Source: an uncultured Oscillospiraceae bacterium (lineage in GTDB: Bacteria > Bacillota > Clostridia > Oscillospirales > Oscillospiraceae). Taken from it: DNA of 64,000 bases. The translations under genes and the position numbers were made by a program. The notes under the pieces are model-generated. The model had not been told where the DNA came from, did not search any database, and saw nothing but the letters and a program-made list of their open reading frames with translations. The stretch is from assembly GCA_910585265.1 (NCBI GenBank), contig CAJUCA010000007.1, positions 26,663 to 90,662 of the forward strand. Reading direction: 5' to 3'. Position 1 is the stretch's first letter, and each line of letters opens with the position of its first letter. Shown here one piece after another: positions 57,004 to 64,000 of this stretch.

Positions 57004-57825
57004 ATGGCGAAACCGAAAGTGATAAGCGTAGCAAATCAAAAGGGCGGCGTTGGCAAAAGCACGACTGTCTACAACCTGGGGGCCGGTCTTGCGCTGGAAG
57101 GAAAGAAAGTTCTCCTGCTGGACGTAGACCCCCAGGGTGATCTGACCAAGATGCTGGGCCAGCGCAAGCCCCACGACCTGCCCCTGACCCTTGCCAATGT
57201 CATGAGCGATGTGGTGTCCGGGAAAGAGCCGACCGGCCACCCGGAGATCATGCACCACCGTGAGGGCTTTGACTTCGTGCCGGGGAACCGCAGCCTGTCC
57301 GCCGTGGAGGTCAGTTTGGTGAACGTGATGAGCCGGGAAACGGTACTGCGGCAGTATGTGGACAGCGTAAAGCGGGACTATGACTATGTTCTGCTGGATT
57401 GCCGTCCCTCGCTGGGTATGCTGGTCATCAACGCCCTGTCCGCGTCGGACTATGTTCTTATCCCTGTCCAGGCGGACTATCTGGCGGCGGAGGACATGAC
57501 GGAGCTGGTGGGCACGGTGCGGAGCATCCAGCGGCAGATCAACCCCAAGCTGAAGATCGGCGGCGTGTTCCTGACAATGGCGAATGAAACCAACTTCCGC
57601 AAGGATATTGTCGCCACCGTCAAATCGAATTTTGGGAAACACCTGCCCGTGATGGACGCGGTGATCCCGGCAACGGTGCGGCTGGCGGAGGTCAGCACAG
57701 CGGACAAGAGCATTTTCCAGCATGAACCCAGGGGGCGGGCGGCGGAAGCCTACCGCAGTCTGACAAAGGAGGTGTTGAAGATTGGCGAAAAGCAGCGCAG
57801 CCGGACTTCTGACCTCAGTCGATAG
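57004..57825 (+). CDS. parA: ParA-family partition ATPase
   Basis: The 273-residue protein has the deviant Walker A KGGVGKST at about residues 12-19 (VANQKGGVGKSTTVYN), Walker A' VLLDCRPSLGMLVINALSAS and a C-terminal segment typical of ParA/Soj. It segregates or stabilises the excised element. AAAGGAGGG supports the ATG at 57004; the parB start lies inside its end (44-nt overlap). Confidence 0.96.
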   Translation: MAKPKVISVANQKGGVGKSTTVYNLGAGLALEGKKVLLLDVDPQGDLTKMLGQRKPHDLPLTLANVMSDVVSGKEPTGHPEIMHHREGFDFVPGNRSLSAVEVSLVNVMSRETVLRQYVDSVKRDYDYVLLDCRPSLGMLVINALSASDYVLIPVQADYLAAEDMTELVGTVRSIQRQINPKLKIGGVFLTMANETNFRKDIVATVKSNFGKHLPVMDAVIPATVRLAEVSTADKSIFQHEPRGRAAEAYRSLTKEVLKIGEKQRSRTSDLSR

Positions 57826-58741
57826 TATGTTCACCACCCAGGAGGAACGGGACAACGCCCAGCGCAGCTATGTGACCGACTTGCCCATCGCTGAAATCAG
57901 CGACTTTCCAGACCACCCGTTCAAGGTGCGGATGGACGAGAGTATGACGGAGATGGTGGAGAGCGTCAAAGAGCGCGGTGTTCTCTCTCCCGTGCTGGTG
58001 CGGCCCATGCCAGACGGCGGTTATCAGATGGTGTCCGGCCATCGCCGCAAGTTTGCGTCGGAGCTGGCGGAACTGCCCACGGTGCCCTGCATCGTCCGGG
58101 AACTGACAGACGATGAAGCCATCATTATCATGGTGGACAGCAATCTCCAACGTGAGCGCGTTCTGCCCTCGGAAAAGGCGTTTGCCTACAAGATGAAGCT
58201 GGACGCCATGCGGCGGCAGGCTGGCAGACCGAGCAAAGAAAATAGTGTCCCAGCGGGACACCATTCTTTGGTGGGGAAATCAAGAGAGATTTTAGCGTCC
58301 AATTCCCCCGACAGTAATACCCAAATTCAACGCTATATTCGCCTGACGAGCCTTGTGCCCGAACTGCTGGACATGGTGGACAATACTGTACTGAAAGAAA
58401 AGGGCACGTTACAAATGGCCTTGCGCCCCGCCGTGGAGCTGTCCTATCTGCCGGAGAATGAGCAGAACGCCTTGTTGGAGGTCATGGAGGGCGAGGACTG
58501 CACCCCCTCCCACGCCCAGGCCATCAAAATCAGGGACTTTTCCGAAAAGGGCAAGCTGAACCCCGATGTGATCCTGTCCATCATGCAGGAGGAAAAGCCC
58601 AATCAGGTGGAGCAATTCAAAATGCCCCGGAACCGCATCGACAAGTTTTTCCCTGCGGGGACGCCCGCACAGAAAATTGAGGACACCATCGTGAAAGCGT
58701 TGGAGATGTACCGCAGGCGGGAAAGGGGGCGGGAGCGGTGA
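57782..58741 (+). CDS. parB: ParB-family partition protein
   Basis: The 319-residue protein has the ParB/Noc N-terminal CTPase domain (VLSPVLVRPMPDGGYQMVSG then HRRKFASELAELPTVPCIVR), the NLQRERVLPSEKAFAYKMK segment, and a central helix-turn-helix region (TQIQRYIRLTSLVPELLDMV). The start is a TTG behind AAAGGAGG, inside parA. With ParA it should partition the excised circular form; no parS-like palindrome was found. Confidence 0.95.
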   Translation: MAKSSAAGLLTSVDSMFTTQEERDNAQRSYVTDLPIAEISDFPDHPFKVRMDESMTEMVESVKERGVLSPVLVRPMPDGGYQMVSGHRRKFASELAELPTVPCIVRELTDDEAIIIMVDSNLQRERVLPSEKAFAYKMKLDAMRRQAGRPSKENSVPAGHHSLVGKSREILASNSPDSNTQIQRYIRLTSLVPELLDMVDNTVLKEKGTLQMALRPAVELSYLPENEQNALLEVMEGEDCTPSHAQAIKIRDFSEKGKLNPDVILSIMQEEKPNQVEQFKMPRNRIDKFFPAGTPAQKIEDTIVKALEMYRRRERGRER

Positions 58742-58954
58742 ACGTCACACCTGGGGGATATTCTGCCCTTTTGCGGCCCTGGCACCTCCCACGCCCTCCC
58801 CCTCTCACACTCTCCCCCTCAAAACCTGCTGTACCTGCTGAAAAGAAAGACCTTGACTGATCGGAAAGTATCTGCTTTTTCAGCAAGTAATTCTTTGGAG
58901 GTGGTTGCTATTGTGCTATAAGCAAACAAGAACCCAAACTGGGTAGGTGACATC
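58742..58954 (+). other. Intergenic stretch, no gene seen
   Basis: GC-rich CT-biased sequence (58780-58830) turns AT-rich towards the next gene. A TTGACT at 58853-58858 with a poor -10 region may be part of a promoter. No hairpin stands out. Confidence 0.4.
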
Positions 58955-59614
58955 ATGGAAAGACTGTATCACGGGACTACCGAGGAAAGCTGCCGCTCAA
59001 TTCTTGCAAATGGATTTAGCCACGATGCGGTTGTATGGACTTGCAGCGATCCCGATATGATGTATTTCTACGACCAAGGAATGGTTGCGAAAGAGTTTGA
59101 CCTGACACCAGGGAAGGCAAGAGAACGGTGCTTTGAACTGGCCTTGCAGTCCGCATTTACTACCGCTGCAATCACAAACAGCCTATCTCAAAACCTTTTT
59201 GTATTGGAAGTACAGGTGCCGGACTACCTCACAAATATCATATTGCCGGATCAATCCACTGGACTTTGGGATGGATTTGACGTATGTGTTCCTACTACGG
59301 CCCTGAATCGCCTTCCGTTCAACGTGTATGCGGCGATGGATTGTTATTCGCCAAGGCTTGCCATCCTATCCCTGTCTGTTTTAGCCCACAACGAGTATCT
59401 GCCCATAGTGCGCTTAACAAGGCTGGAACAGGACGTAATCGCGGAGATGAATGAAAGCGCAATCGAACCATTTTTGACCACAGTAAATGATTTCTTCTCT
59501 CAGTTCAGACCTACCCAGCTTTATCATGGTATCCATGTGGGGCAAATACCCAATATGGATGATCCCGCCAAGCGTATCCGTTCTCTTGAAAGGCAAGGCG
59601 ATATGGGCAGGTAA
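58955..59614 (+). CDS. ADP-ribosyltransferase-like protein
   Basis: The 219-residue protein opens with LYHGTTEESCRSILANGF, the His-containing first motif of the ADP-ribosyltransferase/RNA 2'-phosphotransferase fold, and continues with a Thr/Ser strand (VVWTCSDPDMMYFYDQG) where NAD-binding proteins have their second motif. The catalytic Glu was not placed with certainty. It has no signal peptide, so it would act inside the cell, as a toxin, an antiphage factor or a protein modifier. Codon use is less GC-rich than in its neighbours, as for a cargo gene. Start context is GGTGACATC, weak. Confidence 0.65.
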   Translation: MERLYHGTTEESCRSILANGFSHDAVVWTCSDPDMMYFYDQGMVAKEFDLTPGKARERCFELALQSAFTTAAITNSLSQNLFVLEVQVPDYLTNIILPDQSTGLWDGFDVCVPTTALNRLPFNVYAAMDCYSPRLAILSLSVLAHNEYLPIVRLTRLEQDVIAEMNESAIEPFLTTVNDFFSQFRPTQLYHGIHVGQIPNMDDPAKRIRSLERQGDMGR

Positions 59615-59643
59615 AACTTTTTTCAGCCGGTAAAACCTTTGAC

Positions 59644-59668
59644 CCCGTGGAGCGCCACGGGCTTTTTT
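59644..59668 (+). terminator. Terminator after the ADP-ribosyltransferase-like gene
   Basis: CCCGTGG pairs with CCACGGG around AGCG, followed by C and six T. The surface genes after it therefore need their own promoter, not identified. Confidence 0.9.
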
Positions 59669-59703
59669 GCGCCCAAAATCAACAACATGGAGGTATTTTT
59701 TCT

Positions 59704-60654
59704 ATGAAGCGGAAAACCATCACCCACGCGGCTCGGCTGCTGTGCGTCCTGGCCCTTGCCATGACCATGACCATGACCACCGCCGCCTTTGCCGCCGACC
59801 CGCCTGAACCCGCCCAGCCGTCCCCCTGCTACCCCACCGCCGTCACCCGGAGCGAGGACGGCGGCGAGATCAGGAAGATGTACGACCTGGGGCCGGAGGA
59901 CGACCCCGCTGGCATCCCCCGTTCCGACTTTGAGCAGGAGGGCTACCACTACACCCTCACCGACCTGCTGAAACAGGAGCTTCCCGCCAATGAGAGCCGA
60001 CAGCACACCGAAACCGTGTCCGTGCCCAGCCAGAGCAAGGACATGGGCGCGGTGCTGGCCCTCCTGCCGCAGACAAAGGAGTTTGTCACCGAGGACGGCC
60101 TTGCCGGGACGCTGGCCCTGAAGCTGGACACGGTGAAGGTGGAGGTGGCCGGGTATGGCAGCTCCACCAAGAGCGTCACCGCCACCCGCACCTACCCCGG
60201 CCTTGCCGACCAGGACACGCAGTATATCCCCAAGTCCATCACCGACAACGGCCACTCCCTGACCCTCCAGACCGTCAACTGGCAGACCGAGGGGGACGGC
60301 CACTTTACCGCCGTTGCCTCCTACTCCGGCTCCACCACCAGCTCCTATGTGAAGGGCTACACCGTCACCGCCGACTACGCTGGCACCGTCAGCCGTATCA
60401 ACCTGAACAAAATCCGCTATGTGGCGATCTTCGAGGGCACGGCCCTGGAACCCGTGGCCCCGGAGGAACCCGGCAACACTTCCGACCCCGGCCAGACCGA
60501 CCCCGCCGACCCCACCGCTCCCGTTGACCCCACCGACCCCACCGGCCAGGACGCCCCAACCGGCGAGAAGAACAGCGTCCTGCCCGTGGTGGCCGTTGTC
60601 GTGGTGGTGCTGCTGGGCGGCGGCGTGTTCTACTTCATCAAACGCAGGAGGTAA
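59704..60654 (+). CDS. Surface protein with signal peptide and C-terminal membrane anchor
   Basis: The start at 59704 (GGAGG upstream) gives 316 residues: a signal peptide (LLCVLALAMTMTMTTAAFA), an extracellular part of about 230 residues with repeated beta-like segments (KLDTVKVEVAGYGSSTKSVT, GYTVTADYAGTVSR), a Pro/Thr/Asp linker and a C-terminal tail with DAPTGEK, a hydrophobic helix and KRRR. That tail looks like a cell-wall sorting signal without the classic LPXTG. The sortase gene follows 6 nt later. Confidence 0.88.
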   Translation: MKRKTITHAARLLCVLALAMTMTMTTAAFAADPPEPAQPSPCYPTAVTRSEDGGEIRKMYDLGPEDDPAGIPRSDFEQEGYHYTLTDLLKQELPANESRQHTETVSVPSQSKDMGAVLALLPQTKEFVTEDGLAGTLALKLDTVKVEVAGYGSSTKSVTATRTYPGLADQDTQYIPKSITDNGHSLTLQTVNWQTEGDGHFTAVASYSGSTTSSYVKGYTVTADYAGTVSRINLNKIRYVAIFEGTALEPVAPEEPGNTSDPGQTDPADPTAPVDPTDPTGQDAPTGEKNSVLPVVAVVVVVLLGGGVFYFIKRRR

Positions 60655-60660
60655 TCTACC

Positions 60661-61485
60661 ATGAAGAAACTCACCATGCTTTTTTCCCTGCTGTGCCTGA
60701 CCCTGGCCCTGACGGTGCCCGCCAGCGCCCTTGAGTACAACATCGACGGCCCCGGCGACCCGGAGTACGGCAAGTCCACCTCCATCGAGCCGGTGGTCAC
60801 GGCTGACCGGGGCGAGCTGCCCAACGTGGACGTGAGCAAGAACGCGGCCCTGATCCCGCCCACGTTCGGAAGCCCCACCGCCTACACCCTGAACACCGGC
60901 AACCCCCTGACCCCCAATCTGGCCCCCGGCTATATGCTGGGCGAGGGGGCCGTCATCAACGGCAACACCGGGATCACCGTCACCCCGCCCGACTTCAACA
61001 CCATCCCCAGCGGTATCGTATCCGGCAGCGGCACCACCTCCGAGAGTACGGCTACTCCCATCCCCTCCACCGGCTTCACGGAGGTCACGTCCGACCTCTA
61101 CTACAAGGGCGGCTACCTGGCTACCCTGAAAATCCCCAGCCTGAACGTAAACGTCAAGGTCTATGAGGGCACGGGCAGCTCCGTCCTGGCAAAAGGGGCG
61201 GGCCACTTCGAGGACACCAGCATTTGGGACGGAAACTGCTGTATCGCCGGTCATAACCGGGGAACGAACTGCTACTTCGGAGAAATCCACAGTCTGAATG
61301 TGGGCGACACCATCACCCTGACCACCCGGCTGGGCACCCGCACCTACTCCGTCACCAGCGTGAACAAGATCAGCGAAACGGACAACTCCCTGCTGGCCCC
61401 CACTTCTGAAAACTGCGTGACCCTGTTCACCTGTGTTCGCAATCAGAGCGCCTACCGCTGGGCTGTCCGGGCCGTGGAGGTCTGA
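60661..61485 (+). CDS. Sortase (class D-like)
   Basis: Sortases join surface proteins to the wall or to each other. The 274-residue protein has a signal peptide (MLFSLLCLTLALTVPASA), a linker of some 120 residues and the sortase domain with His198 (CIAGHNRGT), Cys258 (VTLFTCVRN) and Arg266. TLxTC spacing fits class D/E. An LPXTG-like IPSTG (about 134-138) lies in its own linker. A cleavable signal rather than a membrane anchor would be unusual and needs checking. Its substrates are likely the neighbouring surface proteins. Confidence 0.92.
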   Translation: MKKLTMLFSLLCLTLALTVPASALEYNIDGPGDPEYGKSTSIEPVVTADRGELPNVDVSKNAALIPPTFGSPTAYTLNTGNPLTPNLAPGYMLGEGAVINGNTGITVTPPDFNTIPSGIVSGSGTTSESTATPIPSTGFTEVTSDLYYKGGYLATLKIPSLNVNVKVYEGTGSSVLAKGAGHFEDTSIWDGNCCIAGHNRGTNCYFGEIHSLNVGDTITLTTRLGTRTYSVTSVNKISETDNSLLAPTSENCVTLFTCVRNQSAYRWAVRAVEV

Positions 61486-61585
61486 TACCCGCTGAAAAGA
61501 AATTCGCACCTTAGACTGTTTCCCTCCTTTGTGGTACTGTTGGGACAGCAAATCCCCCAACATACACAACAGGAGGTCGTTCATA

Positions 61586-62419
61586 ATGAAAAACAGTCTG
61601 AACCGCTTGCTTGCCGGGATCGCCTGCACCGTCCTTGTCGCCGGTTTGAGCGTTCCGGCCCACGCCGCAGAAGCCCAGCCGGAAGCCTACACCATCAGCG
61701 CCGCCCAATGGAGCCGGGAGGACTTCTCCCAGGACGCCAACCCGGACGTGTTCACCGCCACCTATGACCGGGCGCTCTACAACGCCATTCGCCAGACGTT
61801 GGTGGACGGCACCAGCGACACCGCCCCCGCCTACACGATGGTGGGCGACAGCGAGTACAGCGCCGTCAAGAACCTGCTGGCCCGGATGGAGGGCGTTACG
61901 CGGTACGAGCATCACGTCCCGGAGAACTTCACCAACTACTATGAGTACCTGGACTACTTCGCCGTGTCCGCCGCCATGCCGGAGAATTACCAAGCGCCCT
62001 TTGACTTCGTCCAGCCCACCATCCAGGCCGCAGACGGGATGACCGACCGGGAGAAGGTGGAGTACCTGAACGACTACCTGTGTACCCTGCTGGCCTACAA
62101 AAAGGGCAAGACGGCGGGCGTGACCCGCACCTTTGTCCAGCACAGCGGGGAGCTTCAAGCGGCCTGCGGCTCCTACGCCAGAGCGTTCAAATTCCTGTGC
62201 GGGGCGGCTGGCATCCCCTGCTTCACCATCAGCACCAGCAACCATACCTGGAATATGGTCTATGTGGACGGCCAGTGGCTCCATGTGGACGTGTCCCTGA
62301 ACGACCTGACAAGCAGCCATTCCATGCTGCTTCGGGAAACCTACCCCAACCATCCAGACCGAGCGCCGGAACAGACGGCTTTCCTGAAAGAGCTGTTCGT
62401 CCCCGGCTCGACTAAGTAA
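61586..62419 (+). CDS. Secreted transglutaminase-like protein
   Basis: The start at 61586 (AGGAGG upstream) gives 277 residues with a signal peptide (LLAGIACTVLVAGLSVPAHA) and a transglutaminase-like fold near the C-terminus: Cys194 in QAACGSYARAFKFLC, His220 in SNHTWNMVYV and Asp235 in WLHVDVS, the expected triad. Such enzymes may make isopeptide links or act as cysteine proteases. It sits between the sortase and thioester adhesin genes, which suggests work on the same surface structure. Confidence 0.9.
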   Translation: MKNSLNRLLAGIACTVLVAGLSVPAHAAEAQPEAYTISAAQWSREDFSQDANPDVFTATYDRALYNAIRQTLVDGTSDTAPAYTMVGDSEYSAVKNLLARMEGVTRYEHHVPENFTNYYEYLDYFAVSAAMPENYQAPFDFVQPTIQAADGMTDREKVEYLNDYLCTLLAYKKGKTAGVTRTFVQHSGELQAACGSYARAFKFLCGAAGIPCFTISTSNHTWNMVYVDGQWLHVDVSLNDLTSSHSMLLRETYPNHPDRAPEQTAFLKELFVPGSTK

Positions 62420-62443
62420 GACAACTGAACAAGCGCATCCGAT

Positions 62444-62474
62444 AGGCAGACTGTGAGAGCAGCCTGCCTTTTCT
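62444..62474 (+). terminator. Weak terminator before the adhesin gene
   Basis: AGGCAG pairs with CTGCCT, with an inner CT/AG pair, followed by TTTTCTT. It is only partly effective at best, as the next gene is probably in the same run. Confidence 0.55.
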
Positions 62475-62499
62475 TATGCCCGGAAAGAAAGGAGAACCC

Positions 62500-64000
62500 A
62501 TGAAACACAAGCATTTCAACCGCCTGCTGTCCATGCTGCTGGTGGTGGCTACGCTGTTCGGCCTGATGGCAGTCCCCGCCAGCGCCGCCACGTTGGAAAA
62601 CAGCGGCACCGTCACCATCCAACAGGCCGGGTATGGCAACTATCTGTCCAAGAAAAACGGCGGCACCATCGGCGGCGGCTACTGGAAGTACACCAGCAAC
62701 AACGGCGTGACCGGCACCGCCTACTGCGTCAACCACGGGCTGAAAGGGGTATCCCCCTCCAAGGCCCTGACGGTGCAGGAGTACAACCGGGAACCTAAGA
62801 CGATGGGAGCCTTTGCGAATGGCTATCCGAACCGCACCTTGGAGCAGTTCAAGGAGCTTCACGCCGATGATGTGCGGGGCATCGCCAGTCTGACGGAGGA
62901 CGAGTACAAATACGCCACGCAGATGGCGGTTTGGGCCACCTGCGGCCAGCTCTCCGTCCCCGGCACCTCCTTTACCGCTGGCCGGGATGTTCTGACGGAA
63001 CCCACCTCGGACGCTCAGAAAATCCGCGTTTTTGACAGCATCAAGGCCATACTGCGCCTTGCCAACGGCTGGACGCAGTACCTCAGCACCGGCCTGTCCC
63101 TCCGGGCTGAGGAAAACCAGGATGTGCGTGGCGTGGAAGTGGTGAACGAGTTCGGCCTGGAAGGGGCCGCAGAGGACAACACCGACGGTATCAAGCTGGA
63201 ACGCATCAACGGCAAGGAGTATTACACCCGCGTGGTGTATGTGTCCTCCGCCACCTCCACCTGGATCGACGGCTATAAAACCAAGGTGTACTCCACCGAC
63301 GCCCCCCAGGGCACCATCTTTGTGGCGGAAAACAATTCGCCCCTGGGAACGGTGCAGGAGAACGGGGCCACCTGCTACAAGGTGGATACCAGCCAGAACC
63401 GCAGCACCACCCTCAACTCCAACGGCAGCGAGTATTACGGCGCGTTCAAGGTCTGCATCCCCGTGGACACCGCCGCCGCCGAGGGCAGCTTCACCATCAA
63501 GGCAGCGGGCGGCGTGGCGCAGTTCAACTTGTATCTGGCCTACAACCCCGCCGCGTCGGAACAGTCCTATATCATTTCCGACCCCGGCTATACCAATCTG
63601 GACGCCCAAATCCCCTTTAAGTGGAGCGGTACGGAGGAAACCGACACCGCCAGCTTGCAGGTAATCAAGGCCGGGGCGGGCGGCGCTCCCCTGGAGGGGG
63701 CCGAGTTCACCCTGACCGGCGACAAGGGCACCAGCGTCAGCGGCACCACCGACCGCAACGGCCAGATCGTATGGCGTGACCTGCCCGCCGACGAAAAATT
63801 TACCCTGACGGAAACCGCCGCCCCGGAGGGCTATCAGATCGTGGCCCCCATGAACGTCACCCTGACCGCTGGCCGCACCGAGTATGTGACCATCACGGAC
63901 GACGTGGAACGGGGCTTTACGATCAAAAAGGTGGACGCTCAGAATAAGGGCAGCTTGCAGGGGGCCGTGTTCCGCTTTGAGCAGATCGACGGCTCCTATA
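62500..64000 (+). CDS. Thioester-domain adhesin with Cna-B repeats (partial, runs off the end)
   Basis: The frame is open from the ATG at 62500 (AAAGGAG upstream) to the window end: 500 codons. A signal peptide (LLSMLLVVATLFGLMAVPAS) is followed by a thioester domain with Cys76 (TAYCVNHG) and Gln141 in the TQMA motif (KYATQMAVWATCG), which form an internal thioester able to bind host amines. From about residue 385 SpaA/Cna-B domains begin (SLQVIKAGAGGAPLEGAEFT, then FTIKKVDAQNKGSLQGAVFR). The wall-anchor end lies beyond the window. It is the main surface structure of the module. Confidence 0.93.
   Translation, partial: MKHKHFNRLLSMLLVVATLFGLMAVPASAATLENSGTVTIQQAGYGNYLSKKNGGTIGGGYWKYTSNNGVTGTAYCVNHGLKGVSPSKALTVQEYNREPKTMGAFANGYPNRTLEQFKELHADDVRGIASLTEDEYKYATQMAVWATCGQLSVPGTSFTAGRDVLTEPTSDAQKIRVFDSIKAILRLANGWTQYLSTGLSLRAEENQDVRGVEVVNEFGLEGAAEDNTDGIKLERINGKEYYTRVVYVSSATSTWIDGYKTKVYSTDAPQGTIFVAENNSPLGTVQENGATCYKVDTSQNRSTTLNSNGSEYYGAFKVCIPVDTAAAEGSFTIKAAGGVAQFNLYLAYNPAASEQSYIISDPGYTNLDAQIPFKWSGTEETDTASLQVIKAGAGGAPLEGAEFTLTGDKGTSVSGTTDRNGQIVWRDLPADEKFTLTETAAPEGYQIVAPMNVTLTAGRTEYVTITDDVERGFTIKKVDAQNKGSLQGAVFRFEQIDGSY

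Larger units (their letters stand above)
56059..64000. mobile_element. Left part of a probable integrative conjugative element
   Basis: From rpsI onward the content changes: repeated words, ParA and ParB genes as on conjugative elements, an ADP-ribosyltransferase-like cargo gene, and a surface module of sortase, transglutaminase-like protein and thioester/Cna-B adhesin, a set common on Firmicutes conjugative elements. No integrase, relaxase or T4SS gene is in the window; these would lie beyond the right edge. The left boundary is set at the rpsI stop for want of a visible attachment repeat. Confidence 0.6.

Noticed and set aside
1..64000. tRNA or rRNA genes and CRISPR arrays
   Set aside because: None were recognised on either strand by eye; a tRNAscan or CRISPR search would settle it.

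Overview
The window looks like chromosomal DNA of a GC-rich, Gram-positive gut anaerobe of the class Clostridia. The gene set (ethanolamine microcompartment, oxygen-sensitive ribonucleotide reductase, sialic-acid scavenging, sortase-linked surface proteins, lipoproteins with Firmicutes lipoboxes) and the base composition suggest Oscillospiraceae, near Flavonifractor, Lawsonibacter or Pseudoflavonifractor. That placement is an inference, not a search result. Nearly all promoters seen are sigma-70/SigA type with 17-bp spacers.

Region 1 (1-16013) is an ethanolamine-utilisation (eut) microcompartment locus: the end of eutV, eutW, an attenuator, then eutA-B-C-L, a BMC protein with a Rho_N-like tail, eutE, two almost identical eutM copies, eutT, a pduL-type phosphotransacylase, eutJ, a eut protein of unknown role, eutN, pduS-like, pduT-like, eutH and eutQ. 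It borrows PduL, PduS and PduT from the propanediol type. Directly downstream (16121-17938) is a secreted LysM-HAD phosphatase resembling phosphorylcholine/phosphoethanolamine phosphatases, which could supply ethanolamine outside the cell.

Region 2 (18035-24208) holds a B12 riboswitch before a DUF4430 protein and an ECF S-component, a ZTP riboswitch before fhs, a partly duplicated fhs 3' end, dut, a glycosyltransferase and a repeat-rich small protein. The B12 genes fit the B12 demand of EutBC.

Region 3 (24218-41577) is mostly housekeeping: an XRE regulator, a DUF815 ATPase, nrdG/nrdD separated by a YcxB-like gene and a terminator, a Cys-rich protein, dinB with an SOS-like box, degV, ctpA, an EnvC-like hydrolase with ftsEX, a PucR-type regulator, a pseudouridine synthase and a DUF4830 protein.

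Region 4 (41578-52802) is a sialic-acid/amino-sugar regulon: nagA, nagB, nanA, an ABC importer without its ATPase, an RpiR regulator, an AGE-type epimerase, an atypical ROK kinase and an SGNH hydrolase. Its enzymes imply Neu5Ac -> ManNAc -> GlcNAc -> GlcNAc-6-P -> GlcN-6-P -> Fru-6-P, with epimerisation before phosphorylation. Similar AT-rich palindromes beside both main promoter regions are candidate RpiR operators.

Region 5 (52867-56058) has ttcA, a YesL-like membrane protein, a GNAT-like protein and rplM-rpsI. Region 6 (about 56059 to the end) looks like the left part of an integrative conjugative element placed after rpsI: direct repeats, two covarying leader hairpins, parA, parB, an ADP-ribosyltransferase-like cargo gene, then a surface module of a membrane-anchored protein, a sortase, a transglutaminase-like protein and a thioester/Cna-B adhesin that runs off the window.
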